In this document: positions 17,491 to 26,727 of the stretch, piece by piece
How the letters are laid out: each line of letters begins with the position of its first letter
Numbering within the stretch: position 1 is the first letter of the stretch
NCBI GenBank assembly: GCA_015075175.1
Contig: JABTUV010000005.1
Span: 124,001 to 188,000, forward strand
DNA from: a bacterium
Lineage (GTDB): Bacteria; Hinthialibacterota; Hinthialibacteria; H5-UNCL2
Direction: 5' to 3'
DNA: 64,000 nt
Notes under the pieces: generated by a model
Databases searched by the model: none
What the model was told of the DNA's origin: nothing
The model's input: the letters and a program-made list of their open reading frames with translations, nothing else
Position numbers and translations under genes: made by a program

Positions 17491-18748
17491 CAGCCGCGAG
17501 ACTTTGCGGCTGCACGCCCTTGGTCACCCGTCGTAACACTTCGTCAGGCGGCTTGACAGTGCCGTACCGCCCGTGCAGAATGAAGCAAAATCGAGGATGA
17601 TCGGCAACGTGACGGATATGCAATTGATCCTTCCCATCGCCATTGCCTAGCCCCCTTTTGCGGAAGGGGGCGCAACCCGACTTTCTCCTATTTCAATCCG
17701 ACCCGAACAAAGCCGTGAGGACATGATGAGCAAACCGTACTTCCCCGTGACTTCGCCCCAGCTGGACTTCCCCGCAATGGAGGAGGAGGTGCTGGCGTAC
17801 TGGCGGGAGCATGACACCTTCAGGGAGTCGATCCGGCGGCGGCAGGCGCAGGGGCGCGTGACTACGTCTTCTACGACGGGCCGCCGTTTGCGACCGGGCT
17901 GCCGCACTATGGCCACATTCTCACATCCTACATCAAGGACACCATCCCGCGGCTGTTCACCATGCTGGGGCGGACGGTGGATCGGCGCTTCGGCTGGGAC
18001 TGCCACGGCCTGCCGATTGAGAACGAAATCGAGAAGGAGCTGGAGATTTCCGGCAAGCGGGAGATCGAGGCCTACGGGGTGGACCGGTTCAACGCGCGCT
18101 GCGCGGAGGCGGTCATGCGCTACACCCGGGAATGGGAGCGCATCATCACGCGGCTGGGGCGTTGGGTGGATTTCGAGCGGGATTATAAGACCATGGACCT
18201 CTCCTACATGGAGAGCATTCTGCGGGTGTTCCATGATCTGTGGCAGAAGGGGCTGATCTACGAGGGGAGCGGGTGGTGGCCTATTGTTATCGCTGCCAGA
18301 CGCCGCTCTCGAACTTCGAGGCGCGGCTGGACGATTCGTTTCGTCCCCGCCAGGACCCGTCGGTCACACCTAAGATTCAAAGTGAGAGACACCGAGCGGC
18401 CGACTTATTTTCTCGCCTGGACGACGACGCCGTGGACGCTGCCCTCCAACGTGGCGCTGGCGGTGGGGGCGGGATCGCCTACGAGCGGCTGCGCCTGGAC
18501 GGGGAGGATTACTACATCGCGGCGGCGCGGCACGAGGCCTACGCCAAGCTCTTGAAGGGCGCCGAGCGGGTGGAGACGGTTCCCGGCGAGGCGCTGGCGG
18601 GGATGAGCTACGAGCCGCTGTTTCCCTATTTCCAGGACACGCCCAACGGCTTTCAGGTGGTGGTGGCGGATTTCGTGTCGACCGAGGACGGACGGGCATC
18701 GTGCACATCGCGCCGGCTTTCGGCGAGGACGACTGGCTGGGCGCGGCG
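17371..18748 (+). repeat. Long direct duplication, copy 1 (ileS promoter and 5' end)
   Basis: Matches 52551-53934 almost base for base, offset 35180-35186. Differences are mostly single-base indels in G/C runs (17851, 18257, 18370, 18470, 18688) plus a few substitutions. Four of the five coding indels are missing G residues in this copy. Confidence 0.92.
17553..17581 (+). promoter_or_regulatory. Candidate sigma-70 promoter of ileS
   Basis: TTGACA, 17-bp spacer, CAGAAT. It lies 145 bp upstream of ileS. A CCCCCTTTTGCGGAAGGGGG hairpin (about 17651-17670) sits between it and the gene and could be a leader hairpin. No T-box features are seen. Confidence 0.5.
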
Positions 18749-20805
18749 CGAAACATCCCCGGTCCCAATCCGTGGATAACGCCGGATGTTTCTGAAGTGA
18801 AGTGGCGGATTCGCCGGCCAGATGGTGCACGACGCCAATCCGCACATCATCACAAGCACCTGAAGGAGCGCGGGATGCTCGTGCGGCAGGAGACGGTCGA
18901 TCACAACTATCCCCACTGCTGGCGCGACGATTCGCCGCTGATTTATCGTTCCATCTCGACGTGGTTTCTCAACGTCGAGAAGATCAAGGCGTCCATGCTG
19001 GCGGCCAATCAGAAGATCAACTGGATTCCGGCGCACATCCGCGACGGGCGGTTCGGCAAGTGGCTGGAGAACGCGCACGACTGGAACATCTCGCGCACGC
19101 GCTACTGGGGCGCGCCGATTCCGGTATGGCGCTGCGACAAGACGGGTGAGATTTACGTGCCGAGCTCACTGGAGGACCTCTCGAGACGTTGGGGCAGGTC
19201 CATCACCGACCTGCATCGGCCCGCCATCGACGAGGTGGTGTTTCCGTCGCCCGGGGCGGGAACTTCCGGCGCGTGCCGGACGTGCTGGACTGCTGGTTCG
19301 AGTCCGGGGCCATGCCGTACGCGCAGGTGCATTATCCGTTCGAGAACAAGGAGTGGTTCGAGAAGAACTTTCCGGCGGACTTTATTGTGGAGTACATCGC
19401 GCAGACGCGGGGATGGTTTTATACCATGGTCGTACTGGCGGCGGCGTTGTTCGACAAGCCGCCGTTCTCGAACTGCATCTGTCACGGCGTGGTACTCGCC
19501 GCGGACGGGCGGAAGATGAGCAAGCGGCTCAAGAATTATCCGGACCCGATGGACGTGGTGGGCCGCGAGGGCAGCGACGCCATGCGCATCTGCCTCCTGT
19601 CGTCGTCGGTCGTGCGCGGGGCAACCTGCGCTTGACGAGAAGGACGTGGAGGAGGCGCTGCGAACGTATCTGATCCCGCTCTGGAACGCGTATCACTTCT
19701 TCTGCACCTATGCCAATATTGCGGGGTACCGTCCGGGGGTGCTGGAGCTTGCCCGCGCGAGCCGGTTGGACCGATATATTCTCTCCAAGCTGGAGAGGGT
19801 GAAGCAGCGGGTCGCCGCGGTAGCGGAGAACTATGACATAGTTTCCGGATGCACGAAGCGATGCGGAGCTCATCGAGACGCTCAACAACTGGTACATCTG
19901 GCAGAGCCGGCGGCGTTTCTGGAGGAGTCGGACAAGCCCGAGAACCGCGCCGCTTATGACGTGCTCTATTTTGTTTTGCGCGAGTTCGCGCAGGTCGCAG
20001 CGCCGCTGGCTCCCTTCATCGCGGAGACGCTGTATCGGGGCCTGTGCGGCGGGGAGTCGGTGCATCTGTGCGACTGGCCGGCGGCGCATCCGGAGCACGT
20101 GGACGAGGCGCTGGAGTCACGGACCGACCGGTGCGGGCGATCGCCAATCTGGGGCGGCAGGTGCGGGAACGGCATCGGTTGAAGGTGCGGCAGCCGCTGG
20201 CGTCGCTATGGGTTTCCGGCGTGGACGCGGCGCTCTTATCTGACTTTGAATCTGAGATTAAAAATGAGCTGAACGTGAAAGAGCTGCAATTCATGCCCGA
20301 TCCGTCCGAGCACGTGGCGCTGCGCTGCAAGCCGGACGGCAAGGCGCTGGGGCCGCGGTTGGGCAGGGCGTTTCCGGCGGTTCTGGCGGCGGCGCGCGAG
20401 GGCAGGTTCGAGCTTTCTCCCGGACGGCAGGGCGCGCGGGAGAGGTTACGCTGGAGCGCGAGGAGTATGAACTCGAGTACCTGCCGACGCGCGAGAGCGA
20501 GGGCGTGGCGGCGGACGGCAACCTGGTGGTGGTACTCTCGCTGGAGGTGACGCGCGAGCTGCTCTTGGAAGGCATCGCGCGCGACGTGACACGCGACATT
20601 CAGGAGCTGCGCAAGCAACAGGGTTGCACTATACGCAGCGCATCCGCACGGAGGTGCGTCCCTTGCAACGGGTCACATTGACGCCTTGCGCGCGCATATG
20701 CCGTGGATCGCCGGCGAGACGCTGACGGCGGAGTACACGCTGGCCGAGCCGCAGGGCCCCGAGAGCGACGAGCCGGCCTGGGACGTGACCATCCAGCCGC
20801 TGTGA
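17726..20805 (+). pseudogene. ileS: Isoleucyl-tRNA synthetase, near full length but with about ten frameshifts
   Basis: Charges tRNA-Ile in the cytoplasm. Start ATG 17726 (MSKPYFPV) has GAGG 5 bp upstream; the ATG at 17723 is too close. Reading across frames gives the class I signature [13 protein letters not shown] (HIGH-type), [24 protein letters not shown], the editing region, [17 protein letters not shown] and KMSKRLKNY near 19515. It ends with the anticodon-binding and C-terminal domains at TGA 20803. Total about 1027 codons, the normal length. Frame changes occur near 17855, 18258, 18370, 18470, 18690, 18735-18850, 19190-19270, 19615, 19850, 20120, 20445 and 20620. An essential gene is unlikely to be this degraded. 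Comparison with the second copy shows the early breaks are lost Gs, so most are probably sequence errors. Confidence 0.85.
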
Positions 20806-20816
20806 TAGTCGTGTGG

Positions 20817-20910
20817 GCGCCCCCGTTTTGTACTCAAAAGGGTGGAGCTGTGGCTGGTCTTCTTCGATGGCTGGCGGGCGGACATGCACCCCTTTGAATA
20901 CAAAAGGGTG
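20817..20910. repeat. Two CACCCTTTTG/CAAAAGGGTG hairpins
   Basis: Arms around 20824-20843 (loop TACT) and 20887-20910 (loop AATA). A third, perfect copy is at 42387-42410. They lie just after ileS and may terminate it. Confidence 0.6.
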
Positions 20911-20976
20911 GCGCCCGGCGCGGACCTCGAAGTCTGCGACTCGGGCAGGAATGCCCGAACCATCCCGATCATTATT

Positions 20977-21081
20977 ACACTACGTCGGCGACGCCTTACC
21001 TGGCATCAGGACGCCGTAGCTGCGCAGCGTGCTGCGCCTGCGCCGGACTTCTCAAGCCAGGAATTTCCTGGGCGCGGTAGT
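20977..21081 (+). repeat. Second copy of the GCGCAGCGTGCTGCGC repeat
   Basis: About 85% identical by eye to 8967-9067: CTACGTCGGCGACGC, GACGCCGTAGCTGCGCAGCG, TCAAGCCAGGAATTTCCTGG. It ends 32 bp before the next gene. Confidence 0.7.
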
Positions 21082-21112
21082 GATCGTGCACTGAGAGAGG
21101 GTTGAAGCGACA

Positions 21113-22222
21113 ATGCAGTCGTCCAGCGGGGTGCGGGCGTTGGGTTCCGTGGCCATCGGGGTGATGGCGCGGCGGGGAGGGTTTGTCTTCGACCGGTGCT
21201 ATTACTATGACCCGGAGCATCGGTGGGAGCAGGACGTGGCGATCGCGCGCTGGGCGGAGCGGGAGTACGCGCCGTATCCCATCTATAACGCCGAGGCGCA
21301 CCTGGTGCAATTGTCGCACCAACCCCGCCCCTATCGGCAGGTAGGCGGACTGCAACCCAACCTGATTGTGGGCGCGGCGCTGGGGGCGGACTTGGTTTTT
21401 CCCGGCGACAAGGACCCGGACATCACCGTGACGCCGCTGCGGGGAGTGGACGATCTCTCACAGTTGCGAAGCATCCGGTGGGACGAGCGCGAGCCCATCC
21501 GCACGTTTCTCTCCCAACTTGATGAATTAAGAGCGAAGTACGGCGGCGACGTGGATGTTTTTCCGCCGTTCTTCTGGGATCGGTCGGGGCGGGCGACGGT
21601 GCATGGTCCGGTCACAACGGCGCAGAAGCTGTGGGGCGAGGACTTCTTCGTGCTCCTGCTGGAGGACTTCTCCGCCGCCTTGGAGCGGTTGATGTGGATT
21701 TCGGAGGTCTACAATCATCTGATCCGGCTGTTTTCGGAGCGGGCGGAGCTGCGCGTGACGGGCATCCACATCGGGGAGTGCTCGGGGTGCCTCCTGTCGC
21801 CGCAGCACTGGGAAGAGGCGGTGATACCGGCCATGAACGCGATGGTGGATGTGTGGGGGCCGGTGCGGATTCATTCGTGCGGCGGCAGCGATCACGTGCT
21901 GGAGCCGATGTCGAAGGTTCACCATCTCGCGGTGTTCAACATCGGGACCAACACGAGCGTGGCGGAGAGCCGGCGGCTGGTGGGTCCGAAGGTGAAGCTG
22001 GACGTGATTCCGGACGCGCAGATGCTGTGCTTCGGCAAGCCGGTGGACGTGCGGGCATGGGTTCAGCGAACGCTGATGGAAAACGACGGGGGTCCGCTGG
22101 AATTTCAATTCCACCTGGACGCGGGCGTGCCCCTGGCCAACGCGGTCGCCGTGTTCCAGACGCTGGCGGAACACGGGCTGCCGCAGCCTTACGAGAGCCT
22201 TGTGGAGAGGTGGGGCGTTTGA
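21113..22222 (+). CDS. Uroporphyrinogen-decarboxylase-family (URO-D / cobamide methyltransferase-like) protein
   Basis: 369 residues. The barrel contains TVHGPVTTAQKLWGEDFF, HIGECSGCLLSPQHWEE and the metal-binding HSCGGSDHVLEPM (His-x-Cys type), with DVIPDAQMLCFGKPVDVRAW near the end. This pattern fits the broad URO-D superfamily that includes methylcobalamin:coenzyme M methyltransferases and many unassigned methyl-transfer proteins, rather than HemE itself, because the porphyrin-binding N-terminal signature is absent. The likely role is methyl transfer from an unknown donor to a corrinoid or thiol. It has a weak purine-rich ribosome binding site and stands alone. A corrinoid partner is not visible nearby. 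Confidence 0.72.
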   Translation: MQSSSGVRALGSVAIGVMARRGGFVFDRCYYYDPEHRWEQDVAIARWAEREYAPYPIYNAEAHLVQLSHQPRPYRQVGGLQPNLIVGAALGADLVFPGDKDPDITVTPLRGVDDLSQLRSIRWDEREPIRTFLSQLDELRAKYGGDVDVFPPFFWDRSGRATVHGPVTTAQKLWGEDFFVLLLEDFSAALERLMWISEVYNHLIRLFSERAELRVTGIHIGECSGCLLSPQHWEEAVIPAMNAMVDVWGPVRIHSCGGSDHVLEPMSKVHHLAVFNIGTNTSVAESRRLVGPKVKLDVIPDAQMLCFGKPVDVRAWVQRTLMENDGGPLEFQFHLDAGVPLANAVAVFQTLAEHGLPQPYESLVERWGV

Positions 22223-22555
22223 CGCCGGTTTCCGAAATATCACGTGCGAGAGAAGAGAGGGCGGGTCCTCGATGAGTCCGCCGCCCCGGCCGGACTCGTC
22301 TTCCGCGCCACCACCGCCTCCAATACCAATAGACGCCGCCTTTGCTACTCACTCATCGCTATCATGTCCTTTTGTGTTATGGAAACGTTCCAGCTGAGCA
22401 GTCAAGGCGGGGCGTTTTTGTCGAGCTTACACGGCTGGGACTCAACTTGACACGGCTTGGTCGCGTACCGACCATCGAGTCGGCCGTCCGCGCTTGACTG
22501 TTAGGGACGGTCGCAGTCGTCGCGCGGGGCCGTTTCAGCGCGCAGGAGGGGAGAG
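22223..22555. other. Intergenic region without a recognised gene
   Basis: No plausible coding frame. TTGACA occurs at about 22447 and could be part of a promoter for the toxin-antitoxin genes, but no good -10 follows. Base composition starts to become less GC-rich here. Confidence 0.5.
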
Positions 22556-22774
22556 ATGAAGGCCGAATTCACCGCGATCATCGAACCTGCACCGGAGGGT
22601 GGTTACTGGGCGATTTGTGCGGAAGTACCCGGCGCCAACGGACAGGGCGAGACGATCCAGGAGACCAAGGAGAGTCTCCGCAACGCCATCGAGCTCATCC
22701 TTGAGGACCGCAGGGCCGACGTTCTTCGCGGGTTGCCCGAAGACGCCATTCAGGAAACGGTCGTCATTGGATGA
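22556..22774 (+). CDS. hicB: HicB-type antitoxin
   Basis: 72 residues with the HicB fold pattern FTAIIEPAPEGGYWAICAEV, then PGANGQGETIQETKESLRNA and IELILEDRR. It neutralises the HicA mRNA interferase. No separate DNA-binding domain is visible after residue 65, so autoregulation would need the complex or another factor. GGAGGGGAG lies just upstream. Its stop overlaps the toxin start by 4 bp (ATGA), the usual tight coupling, here in antitoxin-first order. Confidence 0.85.
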   Translation: MKAEFTAIIEPAPEGGYWAICAEVPGANGQGETIQETKESLRNAIELILEDRRADVLRGLPEDAIQETVVIG

Positions 22775-22949
22775 AGCAAAGGGACTTGGAGCGGCAGCTG
22801 AGAATCGCCGGTTGCTACCTGAAGCGGGAAGGCGCCACGCACTCCCTTTGGATCAATCCGAAGACTGGGGCGACCGAAGTGGTCCCTGACACATCGAGAT
22901 CAAGGAACCCCTGGCCAAGAAGATACTGAAGAACCTGGGGATGGAATGA
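22771..22949 (+). pseudogene. hicA: HicA-type toxin (mRNA interferase), one frameshift
   Basis: Reads MKQRDLERQLRIAGCYL... with catalytic His about 24 in EGATHSLWINP. The frame then breaks near 22887 and resumes as HIEIKEPLAKKILKNLGM, ending at TGA 22947. With one base restored it is 59-60 residues, the normal HicA length. HicA binds double-stranded-RNA-like structures and cleaves mRNA when free. A toxin gene can carry a genuine inactivating mutation, so unlike ileS this frameshift could be real. Confidence 0.75.
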
Positions 22950-23284
22950 AAGGGCAGGGTACCTGCTTGGCACGCGGGTCCAGCACCCCGGGCGCGATTC
23001 CCGCCGAACTGCTCGAAAGCCTCAGCACGAAGATCTCCGATGGAAAACTCTCCACCGCGAGCCTGCCGAGCCTGATGGGCGAGTCCATCGAGTACCTGGA
23101 TGACGTGGAGGCGCTCCTGCAGCAGGACACCGACCTGGGCAAACTGGTCGCCTTCAACCGCATCCGCGAACTGGCGGAGATGCCCCACCTCAAACCCGCC
23201 GACCTCGACGCTGCCCGCCAACTGATCCAACAAGACATCGCTCGCTTCGAAAGCCTCATTGGGACCGCGCCAGTCACGGCGTAG
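22946..23284 (+). CDS. Hypothetical protein following hicA
   Basis: 112 residues, mostly helical (AIPAELLESLSTKISDGKL, SLMGESIEYLDDVEALLQQ, DLDAARQLIQQDIARFESL). Start ATG overlaps the hicA stop (ATGA), so it would be the third gene of the transcript. No recognisable domain. The first 15 residues are low-quality and the true start may be downstream. It could be an accessory part of the toxin-antitoxin unit, but there is no evidence beyond position. Confidence 0.5.
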   Translation: MKGQGTCLARGSSTPGAIPAELLESLSTKISDGKLSTASLPSLMGESIEYLDDVEALLQQDTDLGKLVAFNRIRELAEMPHLKPADLDAARQLIQQDIARFESLIGTAPVTA

Positions 23285-23424
23285 CACCTCCCCAACCTCT
23301 ACTCCCCCCACCTTCCACCGACCGCAGCCATCCTCTTCAAGCCAACCCGCCAACCCAGGAGGGGGCGACTCCCTTTTTACGAAGCCGCCCCCGTTCATCC
23401 TCCTGCCAAGGGCGGTTTTTCACC

Positions 23425-23453
23425 TTGACACCACTCCGTCAAGTTCTGAGAAT
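23425..23453 (+). promoter_or_regulatory. Candidate promoter of the 23.5-kb secreted protein
   Basis: TTGACA, 17 bp, GAGAAT. It lies 30 bp upstream of the ATG, with GGAGG in between. Confidence 0.45.
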
Positions 23454-23482
23454 CTCCAACAATCCGTACTGGAGGTGTCGCC

Positions 23483-24652
23483 ATGCGCCTGACCATGGTA
23501 CCCATCTTGTTGCTTCTCCAGTTCGCAACCGTCAACGACGCCCTCGCGCAAGATGCCGGACAACCGATCCCGTTTGATTACCTCTTTCCCGAGGAGACCA
23601 GAGGTTCTGCGGGCCTCAACAAGCTTACCCCGTCCGAACAGCAGGCCTTGGCTAACCACGTTAGCGGTCTTCTCCTGTTGGCTGTCCAGTCCATTCAGGT
23701 TGCGAGTAGTCCCGACGCTGCCAGCCCTCTTCAGGAACTGGATGAATCCGTTTTTCAAAACACTTCGTGGCGGAGGCAAATTGCCCAAACTGTTCTGCAG
23801 GAGCACGGGGTCCGTATTGACTGGCGAAAGCACTCGGCCCTTGAGTTACTGGACGTGCAAGCGCGTCTCAACCTCGCCAAGAGCATCAAGGATGACTATG
23901 GCATCAGCTTCGACTGGCAGAAGTCCTCGGTCCTGAGCCTTGTTGACGCGCAGTCCAGGGTCAGCATCGCGAGCCGCATCTCAAAGACTACCGGCATCTC
24001 GATCGACTGGCGGCAGTATAGCCTCGGCACCCTTTTCGAATTGGAGAGGAAACTCTTTGCGCCTACCGCGGCCTCCCTAGACCAGGGTGAGTGGTTGCTG
24101 CAGACTCAGGAGCCAGCACCACCGCGCACGGCCAGTGCATATGCGGGCGTGGGGGAGAAACACTGGATCAAGGAAAACACCCGCAACGGCCAATTTATTC
24201 GACTTGAAGATGATTCGCTGTGGGAGGTCAGCGCCCTAGACAGAATCAATTCTAGCCTGTGGCTGCCAACAGACAACATCCTGGTGGTAGAGAGTAAGAA
24301 TCCGTTGTACCCCTACAAACTCGTCGCTAAGCGAGATACTGCAGAGGCGAAGCTCGTTACCGCGGACGCGGCATCTGCCGCCATCGGAGAGCGCTCTTTG
24401 TCAGGCCATGCACGAGTTGCGCCGAATGCGTCTGCATCCGTGATCGAAAGCAAGGTCGATGGCGAATTCAACGGCTGGGAGGGTGAAACAATCGTTAAGT
24501 TGGCCAACGGGCAGATCTGGCAGCAGAGTGAATACTTCTATCATTACCACTACGCATTCAGACCTGACGTGCTGATTTTCCGATCCGGTGCCGGCTGGAA
24601 AATGAAGGTCCAGGGCGTCGATAGGGCTGTTGGCGTGGTCCGACTGCAGTAG
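23483..24652 (+). CDS. Secreted protein of unknown function with about three 31-residue repeats
   Basis: 389 residues, signal peptide MRLTMVPILLLLQFATVNDALA. Residues 110-195 contain an internal repeat of about 31 residues, beginning VRIDWRKHSALELLDVQ, ISFDWQKSSVLSLVDAQ and ISIDWRQYSLGTLFELE. The last 160 residues are beta-rich with two related motifs (GQFIRLEDDSLWEV and ETIVKLANGQIWQQSE). GGAGG is 7 bp before ATG. AT-richer codon use than the flanking housekeeping genes suggests acquisition by transfer. No family is recognised. The repeats look like helix pairs with an exposed Trp, possibly a binding surface. Confidence 0.7.
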   Translation: MRLTMVPILLLLQFATVNDALAQDAGQPIPFDYLFPEETRGSAGLNKLTPSEQQALANHVSGLLLLAVQSIQVASSPDAASPLQELDESVFQNTSWRRQIAQTVLQEHGVRIDWRKHSALELLDVQARLNLAKSIKDDYGISFDWQKSSVLSLVDAQSRVSIASRISKTTGISIDWRQYSLGTLFELERKLFAPTAASLDQGEWLLQTQEPAPPRTASAYAGVGEKHWIKENTRNGQFIRLEDDSLWEVSALDRINSSLWLPTDNILVVESKNPLYPYKLVAKRDTAEAKLVTADAASAAIGERSLSGHARVAPNASASVIESKVDGEFNGWEGETIVKLANGQIWQQSEYFYHYHYAFRPDVLIFRSGAGWKMKVQGVDRAVGVVRLQ

Positions 24653-24719
24653 CAGAAAGACGTGCCCAGCCGCGGGCGAAAGCTTGGTTTCTCCAGATTG
24701 GGGTGCGAAGGGCTACGTC

Positions 24720-25439
24720 GTGGATAACGTCGATCTGATCCGCGAAATTGAAGCGCAACGCAACATGATGGTCGCGGTTGCGACTGGTGGACCACGAATT
24801 GACACCGTCAACCAGGAATACGTGAAACGACGTATACTCATCAGGGAGGAATTGGCACGGCGGGGGATAGAGGACCCCAATCCGTATGGGGACCTTTGGG
24901 CGTGGTACGGCAAGTGGAGTAGTGGCGACTTGCCTTCCTACTCGTCAAGACGGAATTACTTGTCGGAGATCTTTCAACCACTGATTGATCTACTCGCACC
25001 GTCTTCGATTACGGGTGTTCGTCCGACGGTTGAACTCACCGGCTGGACCGCCGTCGATCGTGATCTCGGAGAAATGCGCCGCCTACTTGAGACTGCTCAA
25101 ACCGCACCTCAGTTCCAAGCTGTCGGGCTGTTCTGTCGAGAAATACTGATAACCGTCGCTCAAATTGTCTGGGACCGCGAACGACACCCGATCGAGGACG
25201 GCATCGAGCCGAGCGACACCGACGCAAAGCGACGCCTTTCAGCCTTCTTTGCTTCTGAGCTCGCAGGGGGGCCGAACGAAGAAGCACGACGCCATGCGCG
25301 TGCTTCCCTTGACTTGGCTAACAGTCTGCAGCACGCTCGCACCGCGGACTTCCGCAAGGCTGCCTTGTGCGCGGAGGCAACGACAGCAGTGGTGAATCTT
25401 GTAGCGATTCTTTCGGGTCGGCGCGATCCAGATCGCTAA
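24720..25439 (+). CDS. Helical protein of unknown function, possibly defence-related
   Basis: The frame is open from 24630, but the first 30 codons look untranslated. The GTG at 24720 (VDNVDLIREIEAQRN) is the likely start, giving 239 residues. The N-terminal half has RNMMVAVATGGPRID and WAWYGKWSSGDLPSYSSRR. The C-terminal half is helical with RRHARASLDLANSLQHARTA, an Arg/His arrangement seen in HEPN-like and abortive-infection-type proteins. That similarity is weak and is stated as inference. It sits 70 bp after the secreted repeat protein, in the same AT-richer islet behind hicBA. Confidence 0.55.
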   Translation: MDNVDLIREIEAQRNMMVAVATGGPRIDTVNQEYVKRRILIREELARRGIEDPNPYGDLWAWYGKWSSGDLPSYSSRRNYLSEIFQPLIDLLAPSSITGVRPTVELTGWTAVDRDLGEMRRLLETAQTAPQFQAVGLFCREILITVAQIVWDRERHPIEDGIEPSDTDAKRRLSAFFASELAGGPNEEARRHARASLDLANSLQHARTADFRKAALCAEATTAVVNLVAILSGRRDPDR

Positions 25440-25604
25440 TAGAGGTTGATCGTTGCGACCGCGATTGAGCTGATACCGCAGCGCCCTAATCTCTCAATCC
25501 GCTAGCGAACAGTGTTGATCAGGAATCGGCCAGAACGAGGGGAAGCTACTATTTAGCGACTTCTCCCTTTCCATTTCAATCGATTAATCTAAAGGAGAAC
25601 ACCC

Positions 25605-25800
25605 ATGAAAACCTATCGTCTCTGGTTGGAGCCGGACCCAGTCGTACCGCGGTTCCTGAAGTTGGCCGTTGGGCGTGTGGAGGTCCCCGCGGCCGACGTG
25701 TTCGAGAAGGGCGTCCACCCCATCTGGAACTTCGAAGACCCCGCCACTCTCCAGGAAGCCTTCGTCGAACGCCTCAACTCGCCCGATGTCAAACTCCCAC
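25605..25800 (+). CDS. Short hypothetical protein, 3' end uncertain
   Basis: A good ribosome binding site (AAGGAGA, 7 bp) precedes ATG and MKTYRLWLEPDPVVP..., which continues plausibly to ERLNSPDV at about 25790. After that codon quality collapses and the frame runs into the antisense of the ankyrin gene, so a frameshift near 25790 is likely and the end given here is arbitrary. No domain recognised. Confidence 0.35.
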
Positions 25801-25982
25801 CTCGAGCAACTCGGCTACTGCGAGAATGCCGACGCCATCCCGCAAAGCTCGCTACTGCGGTCTGCTGGAGAGCGTCGGCAACTGGGCCGTCCGGTCCCAT
25901 CGAGCCGGGCTTGCGTGCTGGGGCCACGCCTGGCCGCTCGCTTTGCGGCGTGCACGGTGCAGTTGCGTCGGGGTTTCGAGCC

Positions 25983-26714
25983 TTACGGAGCGAGGAGTAT
26001 CGCCGCCGCTTCGGTCTGGTCGTAGCTCTTGGCCAGGTCCAGCGGGGTGTGGCCGGCTTTGTTTTTGACCTCTCGGTCCGCGCCGCGCGCGAGCAGGAGT
26101 TTGACGGCCTGGGTGCTGCCGGCCAGCGCCGCGCCGTGCAGCGGCGTGTTGCCCGCATCGTCCCTCGAGTCCAGCCGGGCGCCGCGCGAGAGCAAGAGCT
26201 CCATCGTCTCCCCATGGTCGTACAGCGCCGCCCAGTAGAGCGGCGTGGCCTCCGTCCCGTCCCGACTCTCGACCTGCGCGCCCCGGTCCAACAGTTCCCG
26301 CGCAATCTCCGTCCGGCCCGCAAAGGCGGCGAAGTGCAGCGGCGTGGAAAGATTGTGGTCGCGGCTCTCCACCCGCGCCCCCTTGGCCAGAAGCAACCGG
26401 ACCGCGGGCAGATGTCCCTCCAGTACCGCCAGGTGCAAGGGCGTGGCGCCGCTGCGATCCTTGGCCTCCAGGTCGTACCCGTCCGCAACCAGCGCCTGGA
26501 TGCGGTCCAACTCGCCGTTCTCAGCGGCCACATGCAGCCATGTCCCGCCCAGCGCCTGCATCGACTCGGGAATGGAATCGGGGGTGGAAACAGACGGAGC
26601 GGAGGAGACTTCCCCTCCGCTCCGGTAAGAAGTGCACGAACCAAGGCCCGCGGCCAATACCAGCAGGCATCCCAAGCGACCGGCCTTGACCCATCGCACG
26701 GGGATGCGCTTCAT
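25983..26714 (-). CDS. Ankyrin-repeat lipoprotein
   Basis: 243 residues. Lipoprotein signal with lipobox LGSC at about residue 27, so the mature protein is likely anchored in a membrane. Six ankyrin repeats follow from residue 58: GTWLHVAAENGE, RSGATPLHLAVLEGH, HNLSTPLHFAAFAGR, GTEATPLYWAALYDH, DAGNTPLHGAALAGS and KAGHTPLDLAKSYDQ. Ankyrin repeats bind other proteins; in bacteria exported ones often act as inhibitors or protective partners of secreted enzymes. It starts 14 bp after the stop of the DNRLRE-type gene, so the two are probably co-transcribed. Confidence 0.88.
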   Translation of the reverse strand: MKRIPVRWVKAGRLGCLLVLAAGLGSCTSYRSGGEVSSAPSVSTPDSIPESMQALGGTWLHVAAENGELDRIQALVADGYDLEAKDRSGATPLHLAVLEGHLPAVRLLLAKGARVESRDHNLSTPLHFAAFAGRTEIARELLDRGAQVESRDGTEATPLYWAALYDHGETMELLLSRGARLDSRDDAGNTPLHGAALAGSTQAVKLLLARGADREVKNKAGHTPLDLAKSYDQTEAAAILLAP

Positions 26715-26727
26715 GCCGTCCCTCGCC

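Noticed and set aside
17490-17725. T-box riboswitch before ileS
   Set aside because: No specifier loop, T-box sequence or terminator/antiterminator pair; only a simple hairpin and a sigma-70-like promoter are seen.
19298-19312. tRNA T-loop (GGTTCGAGTCC)
   Set aside because: It lies in ileS, encoding CWFESG; no acceptor or anticodon stems surround it.
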